From positions 149,925 to 213,924 of the IMG/VR virus record IMGVR_UViG_3300042519_004024: a DNA stretch of 64,000 nt; one strand, given 5' to 3'. This DNA comes from a virus. Shown one piece after another: positions 25,782 through 32,775 of the stretch (its first letter is position 1; every line of letters starts with the position of its first letter). Under the pieces are notes generated by a model. That model made no database searches, was not told the DNA's origin, and saw only the letters and a program-made list of their open reading frames with translations. The translations under genes were made by a program, and so were the position numbers.

Positions 25782-26270
25782 TTAGTAAACTAAAATACAT
25801 CTATCAGGTCTAAGAGATGCTTTAACCGTGATTAATCCATCTTCACTATATCCTAATGAATCAAAGTCAACACTAGTTAAAAATACACCTTGTAGAATCC
25901 ATTTTTCAACCGCAACTCCTGTTGGGTCTAACATTTCTAAGTCAATATCTTTTTTATAACCAGCAGCATAACCCATACGTCCTGTTACTGATTCAGCATG
26001 TAAACGAACCCACTCCATAAGTGCTTGTGAAGCTGAAGGACCGATTGGATCACGAAAAGTAACATCCATAGCCTCCCAATTGAATCGTCCTGCAACATAT
26101 GTAGAAGTGTTTAAGAATGGAATCTCAACATCTTTAATTGTAACTTTAGGTCTTGTGGTTGACTCAACATACCACGAGTTAATCCCCAAAGAAGATGGGA
26201 ATGTCAATATAAACCTATTTTTTCTTTTAGGTTCGTACTGAAAGGGCATTTTCATTAATAAATCAGCCAT
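25782..26270 (-). CDS. gp19: Tail tube protein gp19
   Basis: 162 aa, matching T4 gp19 (163 aa). PKRKNRFILTFPSSLGINSW, STTRPKVTIKDVEIPFLNTS, FNWEAMDVTFRDPIGPSASQ and DLEMLDPTGVAVEKWILQGV are the successive strands of the gp19/Hcp-like tube fold that stacks as hexameric rings inside the sheath. It stands alone between a motif-bearing leader of 112 nt and a terminator at 25735-25757, as expected for a highly expressed structural gene. The call is firm. Confidence 0.93.
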   Translation of the reverse strand: MADLLMKMPFQYEPKRKNRFILTFPSSLGINSWYVESTTRPKVTIKDVEIPFLNTSTYVAGRFNWEAMDVTFRDPIGPSASQALMEWVRLHAESVTGRMGYAAGYKKDIDLEMLDPTGVAVEKWILQGVFLTSVDFDSLGYSEDGLITVKASLRPDRCILVY

Positions 26271-26382
26271 GTCTTATTTTTTTAATTTGTTTTATTTATT
26301 TATAAATATCTATTGTTTTATTTTTTTTCTATTTACTTTTTTCTGGTTTAAAATTATCCTTCTACTAGACCGGACTTAATTA
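26271..26382 (-). other. Leader/intergenic region of the tail tube gene
   Basis: 112 nt without an ORF between the HAD gene stop and the tube ATG. It is very AT-rich apart from GTCCGGTC near 26369-26376, and it carries the TATTTAT motif at 26302-26308. No convincing terminator hairpin is visible. Confidence 0.5.
26302..26308 (-). promoter_or_regulatory. Putative late promoter motif
   Basis: TATTTAT in ATATTTATAAATAAATAAAA, minus strand, 31 nt upstream of the tail tube ATG. Confidence 0.5.
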
Positions 26383-27258
26383 TTAAACTTCTTTTTTTTC
26401 TCCTCCTTTAGTTAAATATAATCTTATAGGTTTTTTTTCATATTCTTTTTCTACAAAATCTTTAATCTTTTCCATATTTCTAGGGTCATCATCTGAAAAA
26501 CCAATAATTGGGATTATTTCTTGGTTGATAACATCATTTTTAAAATAACTCTTCTTTCCAATTTCATTAGCCAACTCTATACAATATGAAACAAATTTTC
26601 TAATTGCAATTATTTTACCTTCTTCGGGACTCGCAGCACTACCCTTACCAAAAGTAACAGGTTCAAAACGACATAAATCAAGATACTCCATTATTATGTC
26701 TTTATCATTAAAATTTAAATTAACCGATTCATCAATTGGGTTATCTGCCCAATTTCTATATGTCTTTAAAGAATTAACGACTTCTTTACTATTAATACCA
26801 TTATGATTGGATAGTATATAATTAAGGACAGCTTCTTTTAATGTTTCAGGATTATGTCCCCTTGCTGTGATAATTGCAAATACAGAACCACCATTTATAC
26901 ACTCAACAAAATCATTCCAAGAAGGTCCTGGACTTGCCGACATTGCATCAATAATAAATCTCTTATCCCCTTTAATACCAAAATTTCTAAAAGGATCAGT
27001 TGCATAACCAACAACAGTTGTACCTTTATATGAAAAAGGTTCCTCACCTATTTGGTGTCTATGTTCCGCAAAATCTTCGGTAGACATAGGGATTTCTTCT
27101 TCATTTTCTGTCATTAAAATGATTGTAGTTGGCATAAAAACGATGTTGTCGTCCCAGTCAAAACCATAATATTTAGAATCGGGAGTACCTTCGGCGGTTA
27201 TCCCCTCATTAATATTTCTACGGTTAACATAGTTTAATACATGTTTTTTAATATCCAT
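26383..27258 (-). CDS. HAD-superfamily hydrolase-like protein in the tail operon
   Basis: 291 aa. YGFDWDDNIVFMPT (about 31-44) fits HAD motif I with Asp34 as nucleophile and Asp36 as acid/base. VFAIITARGHNPETL (about 126-140) is motif II with Thr, and PIIGFSDDDPRNMEKIKDFV (about 250-270) is the acidic motif IV. The substrate is not evident; phage HADs can act on nucleic-acid ends, nucleotides or sugar phosphates. It starts immediately after the 45-aa gene (TAATG overlap) and precedes the tube leader, so it is co-transcribed with tail genes, an unusual place for an enzyme. The N-terminal MDIKKHVLNYVNRRN helix is an extra. Confidence 0.72.
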   Translation of the reverse strand: MDIKKHVLNYVNRRNINEGITAEGTPDSKYYGFDWDDNIVFMPTTIILMTENEEEIPMSTEDFAEHRHQIGEEPFSYKGTTVVGYATDPFRNFGIKGDKRFIIDAMSASPGPSWNDFVECINGGSVFAIITARGHNPETLKEAVLNYILSNHNGINSKEVVNSLKTYRNWADNPIDESVNLNFNDKDIIMEYLDLCRFEPVTFGKGSAASPEEGKIIAIRKFVSYCIELANEIGKKSYFKNDVINQEIIPIIGFSDDDPRNMEKIKDFVEKEYEKKPIRLYLTKGGEKKEV

Positions 27259-27395
27259 TATTTTTGAAGTTTTGACAAAAGTTTTTCAAGTTGTTTTTCG
27301 GTGATTATTATATTTTGTTTTTTAACCGAAAATGTTTTAGGACTTTTTTGATTGTCTCCAATAGATTCTTTAATAAGTTTTTTCTCTATTTTCAT
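27258..27395 (-). CDS. 45-aa small basic protein upstream of the HAD gene
   Basis: ATG at 27395 and TAA at 27258-27260, overlapping the HAD gene ATG (TAATG). It starts MKIEKKLIKESIGDNQKSPK and ends IIITEKQLEKLLSKLQK. Lys/Glu-rich and helical at the end. It is preceded by a TATTTAT motif 14 nt upstream and by a hairpin after the sheath gene, so it is likely the first gene of a two-gene unit with the HAD. The II-TE-QL-KLL ending is a pattern I have seen at the ends of other phage proteins; no function is known to me. Confidence 0.65.
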   Translation of the reverse strand: MKIEKKLIKESIGDNQKSPKTFSVKKQNIIITEKQLEKLLSKLQK

Positions 27396-27409
27396 AATTA
27401 TTTTATTTT

Positions 27410-27416
27410 ATAAATA
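27410..27416 (-). promoter_or_regulatory. Putative late promoter motif
   Basis: TATTTAT in ATATTTATAAAATAAAATAA, minus strand, 14 nt upstream of the 45-aa gene and directly after the hairpin at 27421-27444. Confidence 0.5.
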
Positions 27417-27420
27417 TTAA

Positions 27421-27444
27421 GTGGGGAATATTTCTACTCCCCAC
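27421..27444 (-). terminator. Terminator-like hairpin after the sheath gene
   Basis: Minus strand GTGGGGAGTA-GAAA-TATTCCCCAC: 10-bp stem with one G-U pair and a GAAA tetraloop, followed by TTAATATTTAT, a weaker U-tract than the other terminators. It probably stabilises or ends the sheath transcript. Confidence 0.65.
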
Positions 27445-27459
27445 ATTTTTATTTTTTAA

Positions 27460-30400
27460 TTATACATCATCAAAAGATGCTCCTGTTGGTGTAATAACGA
27501 ATTCGATATCAATGTATTCTAATGCTCTTGTAGGTTTTAAGAAAATTTTACCTGTTAAAGTATTTGAATCCAAATCTTCAGGAGTGTTTGATACTGTCAC
27601 ACGGAAATCTATCAAACCTCTATCTCTTCTGATTCCATCTAATATTGGGTTAACTGAATCCAAGAAGTCTTGTCTTACTTTGTTATCGTTTTGTTCGAAT
27701 AGTAATCTAATAGCCACTGCTGAAATCAACTTACGTGCTTGTAGTAACAATCTTCTAACGTTAATTCTATCAAGTGCAGACTCTCTAATTTGTAAAGTTT
27801 TGTTACCCCAAATCACTGTACCAACATCAGAGAAAGTTGCGATTGGGTTAATTCTACCTTTATAAAGTGTGTCTCTATCGTCTTGTGTCAATTTACGTCT
27901 TGCTCTAATTGCGTTTACCAAACCTCTTGTGTAACCTGCAGATGCGAACCAAGGGAATGCGATATTGTCTGTCAAAGCTAAGTTCTTAACAACTTCAGAA
28001 GTTGGTGGAATGTATATTTGTGTATTGTTAACCGAATCTCTTGTTAAAATCCAAGGGTAATAAGTGGCGGTATAGTTAGAGTCTATTCCTGTTGCTTCTA
28101 AGTTATCTACCGTCTGTTGAGGGAAAATTAACCCTTCCTCAATATCGTTATATGTTGGTAAAAACAAATCAAAGTCAGGTGTAGTACAGATATAAATAGA
28201 GTCCGCTCTATCAGTTTCAATCATATCAATAGCGTCCTCAACAAGATTTGAGTTATTAACATAATCAATACCAGGTGTTGCAAATACATTTATGTTTGTT
28301 GCTTCAGGGTTAGCAAAAGTACTTTGTCCCCATTTGTATGCGTAAAAGTCAGTATTTGCCCAATTTTCTTGGTTTGGTCCTGAAATCGCTTTAAATGCTC
28401 CCCAACCCGTTGCGGTAGGATAAGTTATACTTGCTTCTGCACCATATTTAAATCCTGTTTGTCCTAATGCGAATGAATCTGAATTTGTTCTATATTCTCT
28501 ATATATGTCCCATCCATCAAAACCACCATAAGCCATTACCGTAAATTTACGAGTATTAAGTCTATAATATGGACTTGAACTATCTGTAGGTTCAGAGTTA
28601 AATGACCCGGCACCTACTTCAAACGCCGACTGTCCTGATGTTACATAACCATTTGCGATTGTTACAACAGTTGCTCCGCTATCCATGTGGAAACCTTTTG
28701 TTAAATAACCCCAAGCCATACCTGTGGTATCAGTACCTAAATTTGCAGGTAACTGCTTTCCTTTGTATTCAAAGAAATCGTAATCAATTCCTGATATATT
28801 AGAAATACCTAAGTATGCCTTTCTTGGATTTTCACCACTTGAAATAACAGGGTTGTCACCTCCGTTAGATGAACCAAAAGGTGGGTTATACACAACGTCA
28901 CCAGGTTTGAAATATTTAGTTTTATATACTAAGAATGGTGGTGTTGCATTTGCGTATTCTCTTGAGATAAATCCTTCAAAACCACAAGGTAGTGCGTCTA
29001 TCGGGGCTTCATCACTCATTTCTAACATTACGTATTTAGACTTAACTTGGTATTCTCCGTTTGATGTTCCTATCTTATTTGCTACGTAATTATTTTGACT
29101 TGGGTCTAATGAACAATTAGTGAAACTTTCAATAACTCTTGGGTTTTGATCGGTATCATAAAAATCTCTAATAAATACGTCAAACGTACTACTATTAAAT
29201 GATATATTACCTATAGACATTTTTACAAGTCTATTAGCTGCGTTACCGTCAGAAATTAAAACAAACTTAAATAATTTATAAACTTTATTACCTCTAAGTT
29301 CTGAAACTAAATACGGTGTTTCAGGTGTTTGATATTGTTCTAAATAGAAACCTATTGAGTCGGTATCTAATGATCTCGCTCCTGGTAATTCGATAATATC
29401 ACAGTCTAATCCTCTAATTCTACCTAATCTATATCCACTTGTTAACAAACTAGTATACGTCTCCTCGACAAATAAAGGAACCTCATTTCTGTCTTTACCA
29501 AAATTACTTCTACCAAATACTTTAGAAATAAAGTTCTTATCAGTAGATAACATTGATGTTTGGAATTCAAAATTGTCCCCGTCATAGGTTACCCCTGAAA
29601 TAAGGAATGGTGAGTATGGGTTTTTAGTAACCGCAGAATAAGAACCTGTACAAATCATTTGTACATCAGTTGTACCCGTTACTTCATAATTCGGTCCTGC
29701 TTGTGTTGCACTGTAGTTAGATATACCTCTTGATCTTAAAGTTGCAACAACTAAATCATCATAATCTAAATAAGGCGTACCTGAATAGTTTGTGTTGTAA
29801 AAAACACAAGAACCTGAGAAATTACCTCCTGATCCCGATAGTGTGTTTACCGCGGCACCAAAACCTTGTCCGTAATAACTACTTACATCGTTTACTTGTG
29901 AGTAATTAAACAATGCGTAATACCAAGCATCGTTAGTAGATGCTGATAAGTTAGCCAAAGATAGATTAACATTATTAACCCCAAAGTTTTCAGTGTATGC
30001 AGTAATAGTACCCGTACCATTAAGTGTTGTACCCGTTACTAAGTTAAATGTTCCTGCACTAACAGTACCCCAAAAGACTGCCGATGAACCTGAAGAAGGT
30101 GAGCCAACGGCAAATAAATTTACTTGGTTTGATATATAAGTTCTTAAATCTTGATCAATAGTTGATGTACCACCATTAAATTCAGTATATGTATTATAAA
30201 AATTATTATTTACATTAATAATACCAGGGACTGACATATTATATGCAATATTTGAACTTGTTCCTGTTGTTCCTGTAAATGTTAATACTGTGGATGATAC
30301 TCCTGTTGCTGCGATTGTTGCCGGATTAACGTTACCTATTGTCGTTATTGACCAAGAAGGTCCTGCGTCATATCCTGATAAACCAAGAACTCTTGTAACA

Positions 30401-30675
30401 AATAATTGATTCGATTGTTGCAAATATGCCTTTGTAATATACGCTAATTCATATTTAGGTATTTGTGTATTAACAAATTTTTCAGGACTAGTTCCTCCAA
30501 AATATACTTGGAACTCGTCAAAATTAGTTATGAATATTGGTTCAAACGCCGGACCCTGAAGAGTTTCTCCAGCCAAACCTAAAGTTGTTACACCTACACT
30601 TTGTGCAACAAAAGTTAAATCTCTTTCTGACGTATAAACCCCAGGTGAAACGAAAACTTTGTTTGATGATGCCAT
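27460..30675 (-). CDS. gp18: Tail sheath protein gp18
   Basis: 1071 aa, much longer than T4 gp18 (659 aa). The N-terminus has the sheath signature VFVSPGVYTSERDLTFVAQS, then GLAGETLQGPAFEPIFIT. The C-terminal domain includes DRINVRRLLLQARKLISAVA, RLLFEQNDN, FLDSVNPILDGI and LEYIDIEFVIT, the conserved part that builds the inner sheath lattice around the tube. Extra length lies mainly in about residues 115-400, a Gly/Ser/Thr/Asn-rich beta region likely exposed on the outside. It is preceded by a TATTTAT motif at 30715-30721 and followed by a hairpin. Function: contraction drives the tube through the host envelope. Confidence 0.92.
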   Translation of the reverse strand: MASSNKVFVSPGVYTSERDLTFVAQSVGVTTLGLAGETLQGPAFEPIFITNFDEFQVYFGGTSPEKFVNTQIPKYELAYITKAYLQQSNQLFVTRVLGLSGYDAGPSWSITTIGNVNPATIAATGVSSTVLTFTGTTGTSSNIAYNMSVPGIINVNNNFYNTYTEFNGGTSTIDQDLRTYISNQVNLFAVGSPSSGSSAVFWGTVSAGTFNLVTGTTLNGTGTITAYTENFGVNNVNLSLANLSASTNDAWYYALFNYSQVNDVSSYYGQGFGAAVNTLSGSGGNFSGSCVFYNTNYSGTPYLDYDDLVVATLRSRGISNYSATQAGPNYEVTGTTDVQMICTGSYSAVTKNPYSPFLISGVTYDGDNFEFQTSMLSTDKNFISKVFGRSNFGKDRNEVPLFVEETYTSLLTSGYRLGRIRGLDCDIIELPGARSLDTDSIGFYLEQYQTPETPYLVSELRGNKVYKLFKFVLISDGNAANRLVKMSIGNISFNSSTFDVFIRDFYDTDQNPRVIESFTNCSLDPSQNNYVANKIGTSNGEYQVKSKYVMLEMSDEAPIDALPCGFEGFISREYANATPPFLVYKTKYFKPGDVVYNPPFGSSNGGDNPVISSGENPRKAYLGISNISGIDYDFFEYKGKQLPANLGTDTTGMAWGYLTKGFHMDSGATVVTIANGYVTSGQSAFEVGAGSFNSEPTDSSSPYYRLNTRKFTVMAYGGFDGWDIYREYRTNSDSFALGQTGFKYGAEASITYPTATGWGAFKAISGPNQENWANTDFYAYKWGQSTFANPEATNINVFATPGIDYVNNSNLVEDAIDMIETDRADSIYICTTPDFDLFLPTYNDIEEGLIFPQQTVDNLEATGIDSNYTATYYPWILTRDSVNNTQIYIPPTSEVVKNLALTDNIAFPWFASAGYTRGLVNAIRARRKLTQDDRDTLYKGRINPIATFSDVGTVIWGNKTLQIRESALDRINVRRLLLQARKLISAVAIRLLFEQNDNKVRQDFLDSVNPILDGIRRDRGLIDFRVTVSNTPEDLDSNTLTGKIFLKPTRALEYIDIEFVITPTGASFDDV

Positions 30676-30714
30676 TTTTTTCTGTATTTTTTATTTATGG
30701 TTTTATTTTTTTAT

Positions 30715-30721
30715 ATAAATA
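30715..30721 (-). promoter_or_regulatory. Putative late promoter motif
   Basis: TATTTAT in GTATTTATATAAAAAAATAA, minus strand, 39 nt upstream of the sheath ATG. Confidence 0.5.
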
Positions 30722-30757
30722 CCTTGAAAAAAACCAAAAAACTTTACATTTAAATAA

Positions 30758-30764
30758 TATTTAT
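30758..30764 (+). promoter_or_regulatory. TATTTAT motif before the RHH-like gene
   Basis: TATTTAT on the plus strand, 52 nt upstream of the ATG at 30817, touching the left arm of the inverted repeat at 30764-30806. It is divergent from the sheath motif at 30715-30721. Confidence 0.35.
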
Positions 30765-30806
30765 TATGTGGTGAGAAAAAATTCTGCCTTTTTTCTACCC
30801 ACATAA
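30764..30806. promoter_or_regulatory. Large inverted repeat, candidate operator or RNA hairpin
   Basis: TTATGTGG pairs with CCACATAA, then two mismatches, then AGAAAAAA with TTTTTTCT, around a 7-nt loop TTCTGCC: 16 pairs in a 43-nt element. No U-run follows on either strand, so it is not a classical terminator. It lies between the divergent sheath gene and the small RHH-like gene, a natural site for autoregulation. Confidence 0.6.
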
Positions 30807-30816
30807 TTTATTAAAA

Positions 30817-30972
30817 ATGAAAAAGATAAAAAACATAAAAATATCAGTAGAAACACACCAAATCCTAAAAAACTATTGTGATGACAATAATTTAAAGATG
30901 TATAAATTTTTAGAATCTTTAATTAAAAAAAATTGTGAAAAGAAAAAGGATATATATGGTGATGCTATTTAA
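30817..30972 (+). CDS. Small ribbon-helix-helix-like protein
   Basis: 51 aa, ATG at 30817, TAA at 30970-30972. NIKISVETHQILKNYCDDNN followed by KMYKFLESLIKKNC matches the layout of a ribbon-helix-helix (CopG/Arc type) DNA-binding domain: a short beta-strand IKISVE, helix HQILKNYCDDN, turn and second helix YKFLESLIKK. It is a lone plus-strand gene in a long minus-strand region, divergent from the sheath gene and overlapping the end of the gp15-like gene by 4 nt tail to tail. A large inverted repeat occupies its leader. It is likely a small transcriptional regulator; target unknown. Short length keeps confidence moderate. Confidence 0.6.
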   Translation: MKKIKNIKISVETHQILKNYCDDNNLKMYKFLESLIKKNCEKKKDIYGDAI

Positions 30973-32198
30973 ACTAAGTACGCTACCGTTTTTATTGATG
31001 ATGTTTTTGTGATATCATCTTTATACGCCTGTATTAATAATGTATCCCCATCATTAATTTGTATCACATCTAAGTCATCACCAACATAGTTACCATTGAT
31101 ATAAACTGAGTACCCCGATGCGCATGACGAACCTTGAGTTAATGTTCCTCCAGTAACGCCACTAAAATTAGGTACTGTTCCTCCTTTAACACATATTGTG
31201 TTTGAGTTTCCTGAGTTTAAAGATAATGTTATTGTATTTCCTGAACAATTGGTGTATGTTAAATTAGTATTTGTTATTGCACTATATGTTGTGTTATAAC
31301 AATTAATTAAATTTTCTTGTCCTGTAACTTTTAAATCTGCAGTGTATCTAAATACTTCACTTAACTGAGTTACACCACTTAAAAAAGTGATGTCCAAGTC
31401 AAAAAAGTTAGGTTTTGGTGGATTATTAATTACTTTTTTACCTCTTACTTTAGTGTCTACTTCAAACATAGTCACTTGTCTTGAAATTGCGGGTGATATT
31501 TGGAACTCTTCTTCATCAATTAATAATCCTTTCATTGTGAATTTATAATTCGCTATATAGTATTTTCTTTTTTCTAAGTCTTTAGCCGATTCATCCGAAA
31601 CGTCATCTAATATAATTGGTATGTAATGTCCTTTAATTTGTTGGTACGCCTGTTTCGATGTGAATGTTTGCATAACAATTTTATTAAATTGATTGATTTC
31701 TCTCATTCTATTACAGAACAATTTAACGTTATAAGTTATGTCAACGGGAATTGGTTGTGGTATTTTATAAACATCAGCCCCCTTTCTTTGTCCATCCCAA
31801 GTGGGTACGGTATAGTAAAAAAACTGTCTTCTATTTGGTATGTTAGCCGCTCCACCTTGGAATGTCCCATATTTTACTTCGGGCATTCTTACTGTAGCAA
31901 TAAACGGTAAAGAAATGTTTTTATCTAAATCTTGAAAATTCCAAGTCTCAACAAATTGACTCCAATTCTGATTGGTTATTATCTTATCAATTGTTGGAAC
32001 ATTTTTTTCACTAACAACTAGCTTTAATCTATCCTTTACAAAGTCTATCATTCCAAGATCCAAATCTTCATGTAAAACTCCTTTAGGTAAAAAAGTGCCG
32101 TCATCGGTAATATCATCAAGCATTTGTTGTCTTCTTTCCCTACCAACTTTTTCAGGAATTAAAGGTAAATGTTTTTTTATTTTTTTTGGTAACGCCAT
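30969..32198 (-). CDS. Neck / tail-completion protein (T4 gp15-like)
   Basis: 409 aa. The core (about 75-260) has LPFIATVRMPEVKYGT, PIPVDITYNVKLFCNRMREI and GHYIPIILDDVSDESAKDLE, a pattern shared by T4-type neck and tail-terminator proteins such as gp15, which caps the tail and joins it to the head. T4 gp15 is 272 aa; the extra length here is mostly a C-terminal Ser/Thr/Asn/Cys-rich Ig-like domain (about 285-409, with CSGNTITLSLNSGNSNT). Its neighbours are gp14-like (2 nt upstream) and the sheath gene, the expected order. gp14 and gp15 families look alike at this level, so the exact number is uncertain. Confidence 0.6.
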   Translation of the reverse strand: MALPKKIKKHLPLIPEKVGRERRQQMLDDITDDGTFLPKGVLHEDLDLGMIDFVKDRLKLVVSEKNVPTIDKIITNQNWSQFVETWNFQDLDKNISLPFIATVRMPEVKYGTFQGGAANIPNRRQFFYYTVPTWDGQRKGADVYKIPQPIPVDITYNVKLFCNRMREINQFNKIVMQTFTSKQAYQQIKGHYIPIILDDVSDESAKDLEKRKYYIANYKFTMKGLLIDEEEFQISPAISRQVTMFEVDTKVRGKKVINNPPKPNFFDLDITFLSGVTQLSEVFRYTADLKVTGQENLINCYNTTYSAITNTNLTYTNCSGNTITLSLNSGNSNTICVKGGTVPNFSGVTGGTLTQGSSCASGYSVYINGNYVGDDLDVIQINDGDTLLIQAYKDDITKTSSIKTVAYLV

Positions 32199-32200
32199 TA

Positions 32201-32716
32201 TTATATTCCTTTAAATTCGTTATCATTAACAGGAGCTCCTATTATTGAACGATAAAATGGTTTGTAACCACCATAAGTATGTTTATTATCTGATAGTACA
32301 CGACCATCATTTACTACTGAATAATATCTAACCCTCGTTTCCGTTTCGTAATACCCTATGTAATCACCATAGTTAATATCAACACCTAAATTATCCAATT
32401 CTTTTTGGTAAACACCAACCTTAACATTACCAGGCTCTGTTTGTGATAATTTTGATGATCCGTAATCCGCATTTGTAGGAGCCTCTACCTGAACATATCC
32501 TTTAAATTCTACCGGAGGTAAGAATTGTATTGCATTCTCTAACGCTTCCCCATAAACATCGTCATTATTTGTTCGTTGTCTATCAACTCTGTATAAAACT
32601 AAAGTAAAATTCATATCTCCACCAAGCCATTCCTCACCCATAGAAATGTCTAAGTCAAAATCTTCTTCAGAGAAGAATTTGTTTAATCTAGTAATTGGAA
32701 CTTTATTTTGTGTCAT
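32201..32716 (-). CDS. Neck protein gp14-like
   Basis: 171 aa. It starts MTQNKVPITRLNKFFSEEDF. Pattern LVLYRVDRQRTNNDDVYGEA, then FLPPVEFKGYVQVEAP, then VDINYGDYIGYYET and YKPFYRSIIGAPVN parallels T4 gp14, which has YYVPRE, IFGED, a beta core with EGDLIYFP and a terminal PFYQLG. gp14 sits with gp13 and gp15 in the head-tail neck. T4 gp14 is longer (256 aa). It is the first gene of the leftward block and diverges from the SNF2 helicase gene at 32776. A TATTTAT motif lies only 5 nt before the ATG. Confidence 0.55.
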   Translation of the reverse strand: MTQNKVPITRLNKFFSEEDFDLDISMGEEWLGGDMNFTLVLYRVDRQRTNNDDVYGEALENAIQFLPPVEFKGYVQVEAPTNADYGSSKLSQTEPGNVKVGVYQKELDNLGVDINYGDYIGYYETETRVRYYSVVNDGRVLSDNKHTYGGYKPFYRSIIGAPVNDNEFKGI

Positions 32717-32721
32717 ATAAT

Positions 32722-32728
32722 ATAAATA
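32722..32728 (-). promoter_or_regulatory. TATTTAT motif before gp14-like gene
   Basis: TATTTAT in GTATTTATATTATATG, minus strand, 5 nt upstream of the ATG. That is too close for a normal -10 element unless the mRNA is leaderless or a later start is used. Confidence 0.35.
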
Positions 32729-32762
32729 CTTTGATTGATTTTTTATTAATATTTACTATTTT

Positions 32763-32769
32763 TATTTAT
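32763..32769 (+). promoter_or_regulatory. TATTTAT motif before SNF2 helicase gene
   Basis: TATTTAT on the plus strand, 6 nt upstream of the ATG at 32776. A weak host-type alternative, TTGATT-N17-TACTAT, lies about 20 nt further upstream in the same divergent intergenic region. Confidence 0.35.
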
Positions 32770-32775
32770 AATATA

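Noticed and set aside
32695-32775. Upstream start for the SNF2 helicase
   Set aside because: Adds 27 residues of hydrophobic AT-encoded sequence and overlaps the divergent gp14-like gene; the ATG at 32776 gives a normal N-terminus.
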